The notes under the pieces are model-generated. The model searched no databases. It saw only the letters and a program-made list of their open reading frames with translations, and was not told the DNA's origin. A stretch of DNA of 64,000 nt from Paraphysomonas bandaiensis (lineage: Eukaryota; Chrysophyceae): positions 434,001 to 498,000 of the forward strand of contig CBFFRP010000298.1 in the NCBI GenBank assembly GCA_965644295.1, written 5' to 3'. How positions within the stretch are numbered: position 1 is the stretch's first letter; every line of letters starts with the position of its first letter. This document shows positions 1-13,764 of this stretch, one piece after another. The position numbers were made by a program, and so were the translations under genes.

Positions 1-1533
<1,533 letters not shown>

Positions 1534-2548
1534 TGAATCTATAGCACTCTAAACCTCTACAATTAGATACTATATATATATATATATATTATATATATAT
1601 ACATACATTATAACTGGATTTCCGAGCCTTTGACATGACTGGTAATCTAGTATATTAATGTTACTATACAATAACGATAATATCAACTATAATCTATATA
1701 TGATCATATGAATATATGAGTGTATTAGTAGTTAGTATAGTAACAATATTAAAATATACAAATACAGAGATAGAAACAACTATTTTTTTTTTAAACTATT
1801 AGAAATTACTTACCAGTTACTACCAGCGTATTATTCAATTTGATAGTGTTAAACTAGATGGATATATACACGATTAAGTACTAGACTATCACTAATCTGA
1901 TCAAACTCTACTATTAAAGTAAGTTAGTAAGTTTAGTTGATCGTATCTTGAAGAGACGCTATAATGGTCTGTATATATGCATATCCATACAGCTCTATGA
2001 GTATACATACATATATAGAGTGCACGATACATATACATACAGGGATACTGTAGTGTGTATATATGGGTAGATCTTTTTTGTCCACTCTACTGTATATTTT
2101 TTTGTAGTTTTTAGTAGCATATGCAAAAACATGTGATTTTATCTTCATAAACTCCTAATTTCACAAATATTCGACTTTTAGAACAATATTTTGTTGATGT
2201 GGTGTGTTGTATGAAGTGTTGAGTATATTTTTTCAGTAATTTTAGGTGTATATACAGCAGTCTGTATGTGTATGTATGTATATGTATGTATGTGTTGTAT
2301 AGGTACACACAGAAGGTGTCTCTGTATATGAGTTGGCTGTATCATATACAGGGAGGTCCTAGAGATACATGCATATATACATACATATGCAGGCATCTCT
2401 AGTTCATTGAATGATATAATTCATCTGCTCTGATTATCTTACCATCTCTATTGATTGAATAGTTTATCTATCATCTGTAGACAATTCTCTATACATAACA
2501 CTGTATTTAAATATACAATACAAACAATCTTTATAGAGATTCTATCCT
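1534..2548. other. Divergent intergenic region between the KDM5-like gene and HEATR5
   Basis: About 1 kb, very AT-rich, with a (TA)n tract near 1571-1602 and irregular TATG/CATA runs near 2260-2390. No coding frame looks real. A near-match to the window's recurrent promoter-like 10-mer (TACAGCAGTC) lies at 2253-2262, about 290 bp before the HEATR5 start. Confidence 0.6.
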
Positions 2549-5500
2549 ATGGAGAGTTACACTGTTGCAGCAGAATATCTTAAAGATGTGGTAACAGGTA
2601 TCAATAATTCTAAAGTTCAAGATGTTGCTGCTAGTAGAAATATATATATGGCTTTATGTAAAGTGGAATCAACTGCTAAAACAGCACCTGAAACTGAACT
2701 GGTAGCTACTGCAAGTTTATCAAATATAGAAGAAATATTTAACTCTAAGTTTATTACTTTAAATAAAAGCATTCAAGTGCTTTTGTATAGTATATATGAT
2801 ATATTGCTTCGTAGCACACCGGGATATGTTGTTCGGAATATTTTGAACTCTTTGTTGGTTGTTTGTAATAGTAAAGTTGCCACTGTATCGTCACGAGAAT
2901 GTGCAATCACTATTATTGGATACGTAATGGAAAAGCGCTCAATGGATATCGGAAGTATGATCAGTGATGTAGTTATGACAATGACACGAGTGATAAAGAG
3001 TACAGAGAATCCTACTCGACTAGCAGCCGTCCAGGCCACCACTCGATTACTCTCTGGTGCGGGGGCTCGAGTGGCGGATTGTCACGTGGAATTAGCCAAA
3101 CTATGTGCAAAGTATAATACTGATAGGTCTGTAGAGATTCGACAGAAGATTGCTTTAATGATTGGCGAAATCGGTTCAAACTCTGCTGGGTACACGACAA
3201 TCTCGTTTGATATTCTACATGGTGCTGCAGTGAAAGGTCTTGAGGATGAAGTGGGGGCTGTACAAGAGGCATATGCCCAAACTTTGGCAGTGCTATACAT
3301 GGAGCAGATCCATGCACATACTGAGGAACAGGAACAAGCTAAGATCGGACTTGCACGTGGAGGGTCGGCACCGGTTTCGGAGTCGCCCAAAGGCAAGGCT
3401 TCTTCAAGAGGCTCGTTGTCGAAATTGAAAGACATAGCGTTGAAGGACATTATGACTACAAGTACAACGAAGAAGACAGACGAAAATGACTATAAAACTG
3501 TAGTTAAAAGTGTACTACGAACAATGGCCAAGAGTTCTGCATTAGTTAGAGCTGGATATGTTTCTGTTCTACGCCACTTGATTCAACTGCTTCTGCCATC
3601 TTTGCAGCTCGATAAGGATACCCTGTCTTGGATGTCAACCCATGTAATTCTTGTTTTACGTGATTCTACGATATCCACGCTACCCTACGAAGAAATTGTC
3701 AATTTTCGATCACGCTTGGCCCACCTTATTCGCACGAGTATCACTTGCTTCCTCTCAGAACCTAATCAAATTACTTTTGCTTCTGCTCTGACCTCATTTC
3801 TGACGAGTACAGAAGCACGCTCCGAGCATGAATTACAGTTAGCTCTAGGGGAGCTTGGACATGTTGTGACATCACTTGGTGAGGCGTCTATAAGCGTATG
3901 CGAAGAAATTAAGGCTGCAGCCAATGTACAGTTGAGAAACAGCAGTTTTGGCGTACGAGCTGCTGCGGCATATGTGTTTGCCGCTCTTGCAAGTGTGATA
4001 CCGGCCTCTGCGGCAGGTTTTCTCAAAGACGCCTTGACTGGTGCTGCTGTTCAGGTGAAACAACTGCTGGCTTTTGAAGATGCGGATTACAACGCCACCG
4101 CTGGTAAATCTCACTTGACACCTGCCATTTATCGGCTTTGATACTGTCTATACTATACACCAATTTCACGTCTCCGTAAAATGTACTAATCTAAAATATA
4201 GCATCTGACAATGCTGGAGAAGGTGAACCTTCTGGGGGATCTTCGCCCGGTCCTGCGCGTAAGAACCCACGTGATGCAGAGAGGCTTCAACGCATGTTCT
4301 ACTTTCACGGTATTATTTGATGTGTGATGTGTTGTGTGTCGCTTTTCGGATATTATATGGTGTTGTGAAAAAGCAACGACTTACCCTTTTCATTCAGGTC
4401 ATTCCTTGGTTATATCTATTTTTCTCAAGAACGAGCGATCCTTACCTACGGGCTTGCCCTCTGAACTCGTCATGAATGCTTTTGATTTCGGCTTAGAAAT
4501 GCTCACCCTTGATATTCAGTCTGCCCCACCGACACTTCGCCATGTGGTGTGCTCTGTTATCCGTGCTGGGTCTCTTATTGTCTCGTCTTGTCTGAATATG
4601 GGATATAAAGTGGCTAAAAGTCGAATCGGAGTATTGTTGGACTGCTGTAATACGCTGTTGCTTCCAACGTCCTCTCCTCCTCCGGCGAGTTCTTCTGCTG
4701 CAGCTGGACAGGATTTGCTGTATGAGTTAATGTCTGCGGAGGCAGCATTAGTATGTATTTCAACACTGCTGTGGTTTTGTCCAGACTCACTTGTCTATGA
4801 TGCTAATTGCCTTATCACTATTGTGGACGGACTCGAGAATACATTCCGAGCGATTAAAACAAAATACCAATCAAAATTTCGTGGGCATTTCCGTTTTCGC
4901 ACTTTACATGTGATTCTATTGGAATGTTTCGCATGGCTTCCTCCAGGGTCATTCCCTAACACTTGTCCTCAGCTTTTTGTGGAGGCACTGAGGGTGTTTC
5001 GAGATAGTATATCAGCGGGATACGAATGCACATGCTTGTGTGAGTTTGTTCCACCAGATCATAATGTGCTCTACACATCCGGAGTATCGAAGCCACCCAG
5101 CCTGGGATTCGCAGATCCTCCGATGTCGGAAAACATGATGATGCTCAAACTCGAGCAGTACAGTGTAGCGTTACAGAAGAAGGAAAGCGAAGCGTTTTTA
5201 GCGTGTTTTTCGAAAGAGGTGAGGATGGTTTCTATGCGCTATGTATGTGTTATTGAATCACAGCTCCATTGGTATATATAACTTATGTGCGATTTGTATT
5301 ATAGGTACACATGCCGGAATTTCGACGGACTCCTTTGCACGCCACTGACTGGATGGAGCCCTCTCCCCCTGTCGCATTTATTGATTCCCGAACTGTTGAT
5401 GCTTCGATTGCACTAGTAGCAGCGACCTTCGGGCATCAAACCAATGACTATCAGGAAAAAGCCGTGCAGTTGTGTTCCCAGGCAATGGCGCAACATATGA

Positions 5501-8500
5501 AAACTGCTGGAGGAAGCTCGGCAGCATTGGGAATATTTTCATCTGAAGAGGACCGCAGAAAGAAAGACCGGAAGTGCTACGTTTCTCTGAAGAATGTCAC
5601 TGCTGTATTAAGTGCTATCATCAGGTCGTTTCCTTTTCATAATGGCATGTCGTTAGAGCTAGATTTACAATGGGTGCAAGTGGTTGCTGAAAGGTTATTT
5701 GAAATGCTTTCCTATTCAAATGTTGAGATCCGTAGTGCCTCCGCCTCTGCTCTGGGGGTATTTTGTTCGAAAATATTCGGAGCTCAACTGATGGATACAA
5801 TGGGCATGAAAATTACTCAAGCAATTAGAAATTCAGTCGACAGGAAAGGAGATAACATGGGTGAGCTATATGCAGGTGATTTTGAATTATGTTGTAATCT
5901 TGAACTGCAGCTGATTTATCGGGACACGTGCTGGCTTTGAGTTCTTTGTGGGTACATGCTGCGTCACAACCGGCTGTGCAGGATAACATACTCACTGTAA
6001 GTGTCGTTTCTGCTTATATGACAGTCTAATTTGGCTCACTGTACTATATAGATCGTACTGGACACGTTGAAACGTGTTGAATGCTCGCTTATGTTTCGTG
6101 CGTACGGATTGTTTTCATTGTCATGCATTCTGAAGTACCGTTCTATAAATCGGTCGTCTTGTGACATCGCTGACACAAACTCATTGATAGACCGCGTTCT
6201 ACAAATATTGGAAGTACATCTTGTGTGTGCTGGAACACTCACGGATCAAACGGCGCAGTATGAACACCCATTGTTATTAGTATGCTTACAGCGATTGGTC
6301 AATACCACACTCCCCATTATTCTCGAAGTTGATCCCCAATCGGAACACATTCAGAGTTTGGTCAAGATGTGGGACGTCATCCGAAAGTCATCCTCGCTTT
6401 CTGCGGTTCAGCACGAGTGCATGGAGTTCATTCTCGCGTCATCTGTGGTCCCTATGAAGACCCTGGACCCTGTTGTGGTAGCAGAATTTATAAAACAATC
6501 CTTGCAGCATCCTGAGCACACTAATACTGATCACCTTGGCAAAGCTGTGGCGTGCGTGCGTATACTGGTCGTACAAAATGTTGATGTTGTATGTTCGGTA
6601 CGTGCGTAAACGTTTGATTCATATGTACAGAATATCTTGTTTTATAGCCTGCTTGTATCATAAACTGGGCATGGATTCTAACCTCATTGTTTATTATAGG
6701 CGGGGCTAGATATTGATCTATTTACTTTGTTGGACTGGTGCATCGCAACATCAGCCACAAGTTGCACGTCTCCATACTGGGGTGTCGAACTTCGGTCAGG
6801 AATGGAGAACGTGGTGCTGGGAAATACACGAGTGTTGCAGCAAGAGATCGAAGGTGTGCTGGACTCACTAGTTGCGGTCGACGTGCAGCGCAATGCCGAC
6901 CAAAGGGCTGCTCATTGGGTTTTGCTTAGTCGTGTGATCGCCCTAGGATTGCGAAGTGGTTCAGGTGCACCTGTTCATGATGAGCCTGACAATGAAGACC
7001 ATAGAGACGAGAAAACCACAGGTGAGCTCGAAGAATCGACATCTATGACATATGTCCAGTTCTCTTCATGGTGTCGAGAGAACGCATTGAATAAAGGAAA
7101 AGATGTGCTGTCCACACGATTCAAACTTAAATGCGTCGCCCTACACTGCGCAACCACAGCTCTAATTGGAGAGTCCGACCGCTTGTCAGTTGCCCATTCC
7201 GACCTGCTGTTGGGCAGAAAACTCACCCAACAGCATCTGGATTCGTTGTGTACTGCGAAGCCTACTGATGAATCCCTTTCGCAGCTTCCCTGTTATCTAT
7301 CATTATTTATGCATGATCTTGTCAGTCTTGGGTGTGCCTGTGCGTCGTTCTCGATAGAAGACCACCGTTTGGTTTCACTTCAGTCATCATCTCTTGAATT
7401 TATTCAAGCAGTTGTGAACTTGTTTTGGAATTCCATTGACCCTGATGACAACGCGGATAGTTCTACCGCAATGATCACTGTTCCACACCATCAGAAAATT
7501 TTACAGCAGTATATGGCTCAGATAATAAGCGCTATTCGTCCGTCTTTATCAGCAGAGTGGGCACCAGCTTTACTATGGACTGCTGGAGGTCTGGTTTTTA
7601 ATTTTATTTTGGGAGGGCTTCTGACAGATAAAGTTGTCGTACGCCGGTTAGCCAAGATGCTGCTAGGTGTACTAGAGAAGAAAAATGCCGTATTTGATGT
7701 GAGGAGTGCTGTTTCACTGGATGTAGCAGGGGAAGTATCTACTATTCAGCACATCATCACCTCAACGAATATGGCTCGTTTATTTCTCTTAACTACTACT
7801 TATGGAGAGCAAGTCGGATCTGTTGGGAAGGAGGTTCGGGATACCCTTGCGGGCATGTTGGAAAGCCATTTACCGAAGATGACTGAGGTGTGGTATGCGA
7901 TTGGAGTGGACGGGGCTCGTATTCTTCAGGGGCATGGGGCGTGGACCACGGAACAGGCTACCACTGACTGCCGCCGAGGAGGTATGTCCTATGCTCCTAC
8001 TGTAGACGCCCTGAAGCTGCAGCGGCACTTCGAATATGCTCTACCATTCGTTGTTGCAGCCGCTTCGTTCTCTGACCACCTGCCAGAATATCGGCTCTCC
8101 CATTTGTACTCCTTGTCTGCCTCCATGTTAGGACACCTTGCCACTTACTCCACGCATTATTCAGTGTCTGCTTGTAGTGGTACTGAGGGCAGTCTGATTA
8201 AGAATATGAAAGGGTCATTGGGACCGTTAGTGCTGGCTGGTTTATGTTCACTTGCCCATAAACTTCCTCAAGCAACTAGGGATCAAGCTGATGACAAGGA
8301 AGTTCCTACTAACGCTTGGTGTCAGTTAGTAACCTTTTTGGCAGACGACCTTGCATCTGAAACAGTATCTGAAACACATATAGAAGAGACATGCACGCGT
8401 TGTGTTCTAATATCTCAGTTGATGGCGACATTGGCAACCCGTATTCTTAACGATTCAAGTACTGAGGCCACCAGTGATTCTCAGGATGGGAAAAACAGGC

Positions 8501-9825
8501 GCGACGACTTCATTCATTTGGCGTGCCGTATGTGGGTCTGCAATCTTATCATGGCACGAATGTGCCTTGGTGGTATATTTAGCGATATTCATGACCAAGA
8601 TGGAGATGTGGGATCTCATGCGTACGTATATCCTTTTATTCAAATTGATAGTCGCAAGAGCACGGATATCAGCAAATGGTGGCTGAATGATTCTCGTGGT
8701 ATCAGTGTAATTACATCGGTCATAAGCAGTATAGAGCAGGTTTCTCGATTTGTGGGTAACAATGATATGACTGTATACATGTGTAACTTCCTTGTTGCTG
8801 TGGTGCCATACTGCGCCCTGCATATTGCCGATGACTCTGCGCGGTATGGCGTGCTGAATGTAGTGACTACCTCTCTCGTAAAGGCTTCTGAATACTGTGA
8901 CGTTAGTGCTGTGCTTCTGAAGGAGCTTTGGGTATGGCAGGAGCTCACTAACGCCACGTCGAGTATATCTCTTGCTGGCGTGGATGAAGTGAAATGCGAC
9001 CCAGAGGAGAACCCTAAGCCCGAGTCTATTACCGAGTGCGGCAGAGCTATTTTTAGTGCCTGGATTCAAGTGTGTGTGGAGAACATTCATAAGGTACGGG
9101 TATTTAGTGGTAGAAAGTGGGATGAGGTCTAGTCTCTGATCCCGTGTATACATCTAGTGCTCGCCGTTTGACTATGTGTTATTTGTTCACAGAATTCTTC
9201 AGAGTATGAGATCAACGTTGCACCTCTAGTGGCCACTTTGATGTGCAAAGATACGTCTATGCACTACATTTCTGGTATTGTTGCAGCAGGTATGCGGATG
9301 GTACAGCACTACCAGAGTGCCCAGTCGCCTCTCGTGGGTACGTGTGTGGCGCTGTTATCGTCTACGTTGATACCTCCACTCCTTCGCTTTTCTGCTGCCA
9401 CTGCAACGGCTCCCACAGAAACCAATGTTCACATTCTGCTTCTTCAACTGGTCTTTGTAATATTTAACCTGTTGTCGAGTGATGAGCAGCGCAGCGCATA
9501 TGTTCGCTTAATTCTTCCTAGTCTCTGCCTGCTGATAGAAAAGCGTGGGGCCAATGATAACCTTTCTCTGGTGTGTGGCAAAGGGGTTACTCATATCGCC
9601 CGCACTCATCCTCAGCTTTTCCGAACAGAGATTGCAGTTCTACCTCCGTCACAAATAACTCTTTTACAGACAATCATGAGAACCGTTTTAGAGGCTATGC
9701 AAGGTGGTGTAAGTTCAGGGACAGCGCAGGCGGACGGAACTGCTCCAAGCACAAGTGCAGGGGCACCGTCATCTACAGGAGGTCTCAAGATGAAAATTGA
9801 CATGTCCAAATATCGTGGGTCATAG
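2549..9825 (+). CDS. HEATR5: HEATR5/Laa1-family HEAT-repeat protein, 8 exons, about 2,232 aa
   Basis: Predicted HEAT-repeat solenoid. Family members (animal HEATR5A/B, yeast Laa1) act with the AP-1 clathrin adaptor in trafficking between trans-Golgi and endosomes. Exons read from splice sites and frame: 2549-4103, 4202-4309, 4398-5218, 5305-5860, 5911-5996, 6052-6597, 6700-9093, 9193-9825. They sum to a whole number of codons with no internal stop. Recognisable family blocks include FIDSRTVDASIALVAATFGH (compare VSVIDASVALFGVVFPH of HEATR5B), the ILQQYMAQIISAIRPSLSAE stretch (compare LEQYQANVGAALRPAFS), and the C-terminal LLQTIMRTVLEAM followed by a short basic tail (KMKIDMSKYRGS) like the family's TIKLKTSFF end. 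Length is close to the 2,000 aa of the family. Exon 1 also holds a low-complexity Ser/Lys stretch near residues 275-300. Confidence 0.9.
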
Positions 9826-10250
9826 TTACATAATTTCTTCTTGATACCCATGTCGATTTAGATTATTGTAGTTTCAGCGGGAAAATCTGTTTGACAGTCG
9901 TAGTTGATAATAACTTTTGTGTTTTAAATTTGCATTATACATTATTAATATGATATGCTTTGTAGTGAAAGCATGCAGTAGATATGTTGTCGCAGTCGTC
10001 AGAAGAAAGTTTGATCAATGACTTCTTTGTACAGTGGCAGAAAAGTAATATAATAGAAAACGATATTGATTTTATTATATGCTGTCTCAATTTAAATTTT
10101 TGACAAGTTCAATTTTTGTTACGCAGTCCTGGTAACGTTTGCACAACTTATATTACAATACAATGCATTCATTCTCACAACACTTGTATTGGTCTATTAA
10201 ATAAAAGACTTTTATGGTCTTAAAGAAGTATCTTACTCGTGACTGTACTT
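9826..10250. other. Intergenic region downstream of HEATR5
   Basis: AT-rich, no convincing coding frame. It ends at the hAT element's target-site duplication. Confidence 0.5.
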
Positions 10251-10258
10251 GTCTATAC

Positions 10259-11133
10259 CAGGGATAGGGAACAATATATTGTATTGCAATATATTGTACA
10301 ATATATTGCAATATATTGTAAAATATATTGATTGGTGGACTGGTCAAATATTCCATCAATAGTGTTTCTGTTAATAGAGCTCACAATACTATTGCAATAT
10401 ATTGCAATCAATATTATGATAGTCATATAAGAGAAGATCCTCAACTGTATGGTGCAAAATATACGCCTCTGTATACAAATATCCGGAAAATAAGAAAAAA
10501 AGCCTATTTTTGATGTTATTTTCTATTTTTTATGTATCGCCAGCTCAAACAGCACTCTACACCTCTCCACATGTATGTACAGTACTTCTCTTAATATAGT
10601 ATATATATCCTATAGTGACAAGAAGAGACAACTGAATGATGAGTGCATACAAGAGTAGGGACATTTACCGCTGTTTTTGGAGTCCGGTCGAAGGTGTCCC
10701 GAACAAACACGAGTGTAAAATCTGCGGACGTAAACGACAACAGAATATTCGGAATGGATACAACAATCTAAAGGATCACACTTTCTCTCATGATGTGTGG
10801 GAGGAGACATTGAAGAGGTATTTACGGGCTGTCTGCACCAATGGTCCCATGGATGCTTTTGTTCTGCAGCCTTCAGACAAGGCGAAAACAATTTATGAGT
10901 GGGTGGAGTGGATTGTCGAGGAAAATCTTCCATTAAATTTCTTATAAAATATGGCAAGTACTAAAAATGAAAACTACGGATGTGTTTACTTACTGATTAG
11001 TCATACTAATATATTGCAATATATTGTACAATATATTGCAATAGTATTGTAGGGCCGGTTTAAAAAATCCATCAATACTATTGATGGAACGCTACCTAAC
11101 AATAGTATTGCAATATATTGTTCCCTATCCCTG
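10259..11133. mobile_element. Non-autonomous hAT-type DNA transposon, 875 bp, with 8-bp target-site duplication
   Basis: The left end begins CAGGGATAGGGAACAATATA and the right end is its reverse complement (TATATTGTTCCCTATCCCTG). The element is flanked on both sides by the same 8 bp, GTCTATAC (10251-10258 and 11134-11141). Eight-base duplications and terminal repeats starting CAGGG are hallmarks of the hAT superfamily. Sub-terminal regions are packed with CAATATATTG palindromes, which could be transposase-binding repeats. The interior carries one short BED-finger ORF but no full transposase, so the element must be mobilised in trans if at all. The perfect duplication and nearly perfect ends suggest recent insertion. 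Confidence 0.92.
10636..10947 (+). CDS. BED-type zinc finger ORF inside the hAT element (truncated transposase N-terminus)
   Basis: The 103-residue frame reads MSAYKSRDIYRCFW..., then a Cys-x2-Cys pair (HECKICGRKRQ) and a downstream His pair (LKDHTFSHDVWEE). This is the spacing of a BED finger, the DNA-binding domain found at the N-terminus of hAT transposases. The segment IYEWVEWIVEENLPLNFL resembles the linker that precedes the catalytic region in hAT transposases, but the frame then stops, so the DDE core and dimerisation region are missing. It is either a deletion derivative that could still express a DNA-binding fragment, or a dead remnant. Nothing shows that it is expressed. Confidence 0.7.
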   Translation: MMSAYKSRDIYRCFWSPVEGVPNKHECKICGRKRQQNIRNGYNNLKDHTFSHDVWEETLKRYLRAVCTNGPMDAFVLQPSDKAKTIYEWVEWIVEENLPLNFL

Positions 11134-11467
11134 GTCTATACCTTACTCAGGTATAAGGTCTATGCCTATGTCTCACACGTATGCGGACAAGCTGAGTTTT
11201 GATATTATAAATATAATACAATCAACTTTCTAGCAGAAAATAATTGTGTCTGGATTTTTGTATTACCATAGAAGAGTCTCCAGTATATTTCACTAAGACT
11301 GATATATGTAAGTCGACTTAAAAATTTACTGAACACATGCAGAGGACTAGAAAAATACATAAGGAACACAAGATACGGGGATAACAATGATTCTATAAGT
11401 CATAATAGATATACCCATGGTTCTTTAAGTTATGATATCATATATCGCAAGCATATCAGTATATACA
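11134..11467. other. Intergenic region right of the hAT element
   Basis: It starts with the right-hand 8-bp target duplication. The rest is AT-rich with no coding signal, ending at the cytidylyltransferase stop codon on the minus strand. Confidence 0.5.
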
Positions 11468-11997
11468 TTACGCGTTTTGAGGCAACTTGTGGCTCTCATA
11501 GAGGTCGTCTCTACTCACAATTTCGCGAATAATTTGAGTAGTTGATATACCAGGCGTAAAAGGGACAATCTTAAGTTTGTTAAGACGTTTAGCATCACCA
11601 TAATACTTTTCCACACTCTCTTCTGTCCAATCACTTCCATGTGTAACGAAATCGATCTGGTTACGTTCAATGAACTCTGCGTCAGCCCTCAATGGAGCCT
11701 CAACTACTTCATCAGCAAATCCAGACATGAGAATAGTCTGAACACGAATCTCATACGACAACACCGGTCGACGCTTATACATTTCAACAGTTTCATCAGA
11801 GCACACACCCACAACAAGATGAATAGGCTCTGAGAATTGAGCACGCACGCGTTTCAGATATGACATATGTCCTGCATATAAACTCAATCAGCGAAAAGCA
11901 AACAAAAACAACAATATTCACCTAAATGAAACATATCAAACACTCCATCAGCATAAACTCGTAAGAGTCTTTTAGTTTTCTCTTGACTGGGTTCCAT
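11468..11997 (-). CDS. Small single-domain cytidylyltransferase (phosphoethanolamine/phosphocholine type), 2 exons
   Basis: Predicted to transfer CMP from CTP to a phosphorylated amino-alcohol, making a CDP-activated head group. Exon 1 (11997-11922) encodes MEPSQEKTKRLLRVYADGVF then DMFHLG, and exon 2 (11871-11468) continues HMSYLKRVR, so the nucleotide-binding HLGH (HxGH) motif is assembled across the intron. The second signature, GISTTQIIREIV, matches the family ISTTxII motif. The product is only about 160 aa with one catalytic domain, so it is not a normal two-domain PCYT2, and it lacks the long C-terminal lipid-binding helix of animal CCT. The DFVTHGSDW segment is closer in feel to PEP-mutase-associated or aminoethylphosphonate cytidylyltransferases, so the substrate is uncertain. 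It is head-to-head with a CDP-alcohol phosphatidyltransferase gene, which supports a phospholipid role. Confidence 0.82.
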
Positions 11998-12633
11998 TTT
12001 GCTTTGTAGTTACTACTGAATCTATTGACTATATATGAGATGCTTGTATTTCATTTCGTTTAGTTCCACCACTCTAAGTGCATCTATGTACATGTGTTCA
12101 TGACAGGTGTGCAATATCCACATGTGTTGAGGCAGAAGATTCTCTGCTACTAACTCAGTTGTATGGAAACTTCCACATTGCTGTATGGATCCATATAGCA
12201 CTGCAATCACCATATGTTTCAATTCAACTGCCACCCGTGCTATAATATCCAATCAATTGTATATTATAGAATATGATTCGTCAATACTTCCTATGGTAAA
12301 TCACATATGTGGAAGTGTTAACTTCATAGCTATAACCAATAAACGTTGTAAGATAATGATTGATATGCTATAAACGGTCCACACACTGTATTCTATGTTA
12401 TACAGTAATACTACACTGAACATCTGTTTCCTTGAAACATCTGGTTCCTATTCACCAATCATTTTATATTCCTATTGTTTGATTCGACAAGAGGCAGTTA
12501 GCAGCTCAATTGTAGGAGAGTGTCATATAATCAACACACACAGCCGCATCACTGCATCATAACTTCATTGGAAATATTAACAGTAAATCACCATCAAACT
12601 TGTTAGTTTCATATATCAAGGTTGAGTTTAGCA
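11998..12633. promoter_or_regulatory. Shared divergent promoter region of the two lipid genes
   Basis: About 630 bp between the start codons of the cytidylyltransferase (minus) and the CDP-alcohol phosphatidyltransferase (plus). No convincing coding frame. The arrangement would allow co-regulation. No exact copy of the TACAGCAGTA element is present, only a loose TTGCTGTATGG near 12177. Confidence 0.4.
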
Positions 12634-13311
12634 ATGGGTAAACACTCCACTACCAATGGCAATTCGGATAATCATTACTCAGTCGGATTTAAGGATGTAT
12701 GGCACTTCTATCCTAACCTCATTGGATACTTCCGCTACTTTCTCTGTATAGTTGCTACTTTCACTATGTTTTCAGATATGCACTTATGCACTGGTTCATG
12801 TATATTGCTGTCCTTTATATTAGACATATTTGATGGAAAAATTGCCCGAGCATATAATCAATGTACAATCTTGGGCGATGGTTTGGATTGGGGAGCAGAT
12901 TTGTACATAGATATTCTTCTAATGGTATGGTGGGGAACTCTACAGAAAGAAATATTTCCATTTGCCATTCTGTGGACAATGGTTGAAGTGGTTGCTGCAA
13001 TATATGACTTTGCTATTGTTGCCTGTGACCGCTACCCTCCCAGACCTGAGCAGTCAGGACTGTGCATCATAATTCAATGGGCAATTCCAGGCGGAAAATA
13101 TTCGTTGCTTGGTTGGATAATATGGCTTTCATACCCATTTTTTATCACGGCTAGATGTTTTGATATTTCAGGTACACTTTCGTTTCTACTTCCATTTTGG
13201 AAGGTCATGCAGGTTGTACTCGTGATACCATCAGCCCTTTTTATTTGGTGTAATCTGGCGCTTCTTATATCTGGATTAAATCGATGGCAAGAAAAGCGAA
13301 AAGTCATTTAA
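12634..13311 (+). CDS. CDP-alcohol phosphatidyltransferase, probably phosphatidylinositol synthase
   Basis: Integral membrane enzyme that joins a CDP-linked lipid with an alcohol. The closest fit is CDP-diacylglycerol-inositol 3-phosphatidyltransferase of the endoplasmic reticulum. The motif D-G-x2-A-R-x8-G-x3-D-x3-D is complete: DGKIARAYNQC... then GDGLDWGAD, with all acidic metal ligands present. The opening YPNLIGYFRYFL matches the VPNLIGYARIV of human CDIPT. Hydrophobic helices fill the remainder, and the C-terminus is basic (LNRWQEKRKVI). At 225 aa it has the family's usual size. The chosen start is the ATG at 12634; an upstream TTG in frame is not a credible start. It has no intron, unlike most neighbours. 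Confidence 0.85.
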   Translation: MGKHSTTNGNSDNHYSVGFKDVWHFYPNLIGYFRYFLCIVATFTMFSDMHLCTGSCILLSFILDIFDGKIARAYNQCTILGDGLDWGADLYIDILLMVWWGTLQKEIFPFAILWTMVEVVAAIYDFAIVACDRYPPRPEQSGLCIIIQWAIPGGKYSLLGWIIWLSYPFFITARCFDISGTLSFLLPFWKVMQVVLVIPSALFIWCNLALLISGLNRWQEKRKVI

Positions 13312-13764
13312 TATTATGATTACAATAATAATAGTTTTAATTGATCACGATTAATCGCTGCCATAACGATATAGTAATACTTTAATACAGCTGTAGAGGT
13401 CTCAGTTGATACCACTACGACTACTAAAATAAAAATAAAACCCAGTAATTCGGCAAAGCAGATTCGAGGAGACTGAATTGCTAGCTATGACACGACAGGA
13501 AGACGTGATCAGAAACGGAAAAGACTGTGCCGTGTTGGAGATAGAAATGCGCTATATTCCAATCACATCTGCTACGTAATATTATAACAAATAATGTAAT
13601 ATTTATTAAACTAATTATGCATCTGACACCGGCACAAGTTACTAACTATCACTAAAGCCCGCCATGTCTACCATAACCCACGACAAATCGAAGTACAAGT
13701 TCATATACACCATAGCAATCTCTCATCTTCCCATTGTATTATCCTATCGCTAATCAGAAGGTGT
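13312..13764. other. Convergent intergenic region
   Basis: It lies between the 3' ends of the phosphatidyltransferase and PLRG1 genes. AT-rich, no features seen. Confidence 0.45.

Noticed and set aside
8455-9153. 232-residue minus-strand frame
   Set aside because: Antisense to a HEATR5 exon with a clear family match; no domain of its own.
10153-10444. Short frames with repeated ILQYIAIYC
   Set aside because: Translations of the transposon's CAATATATTG palindromes.
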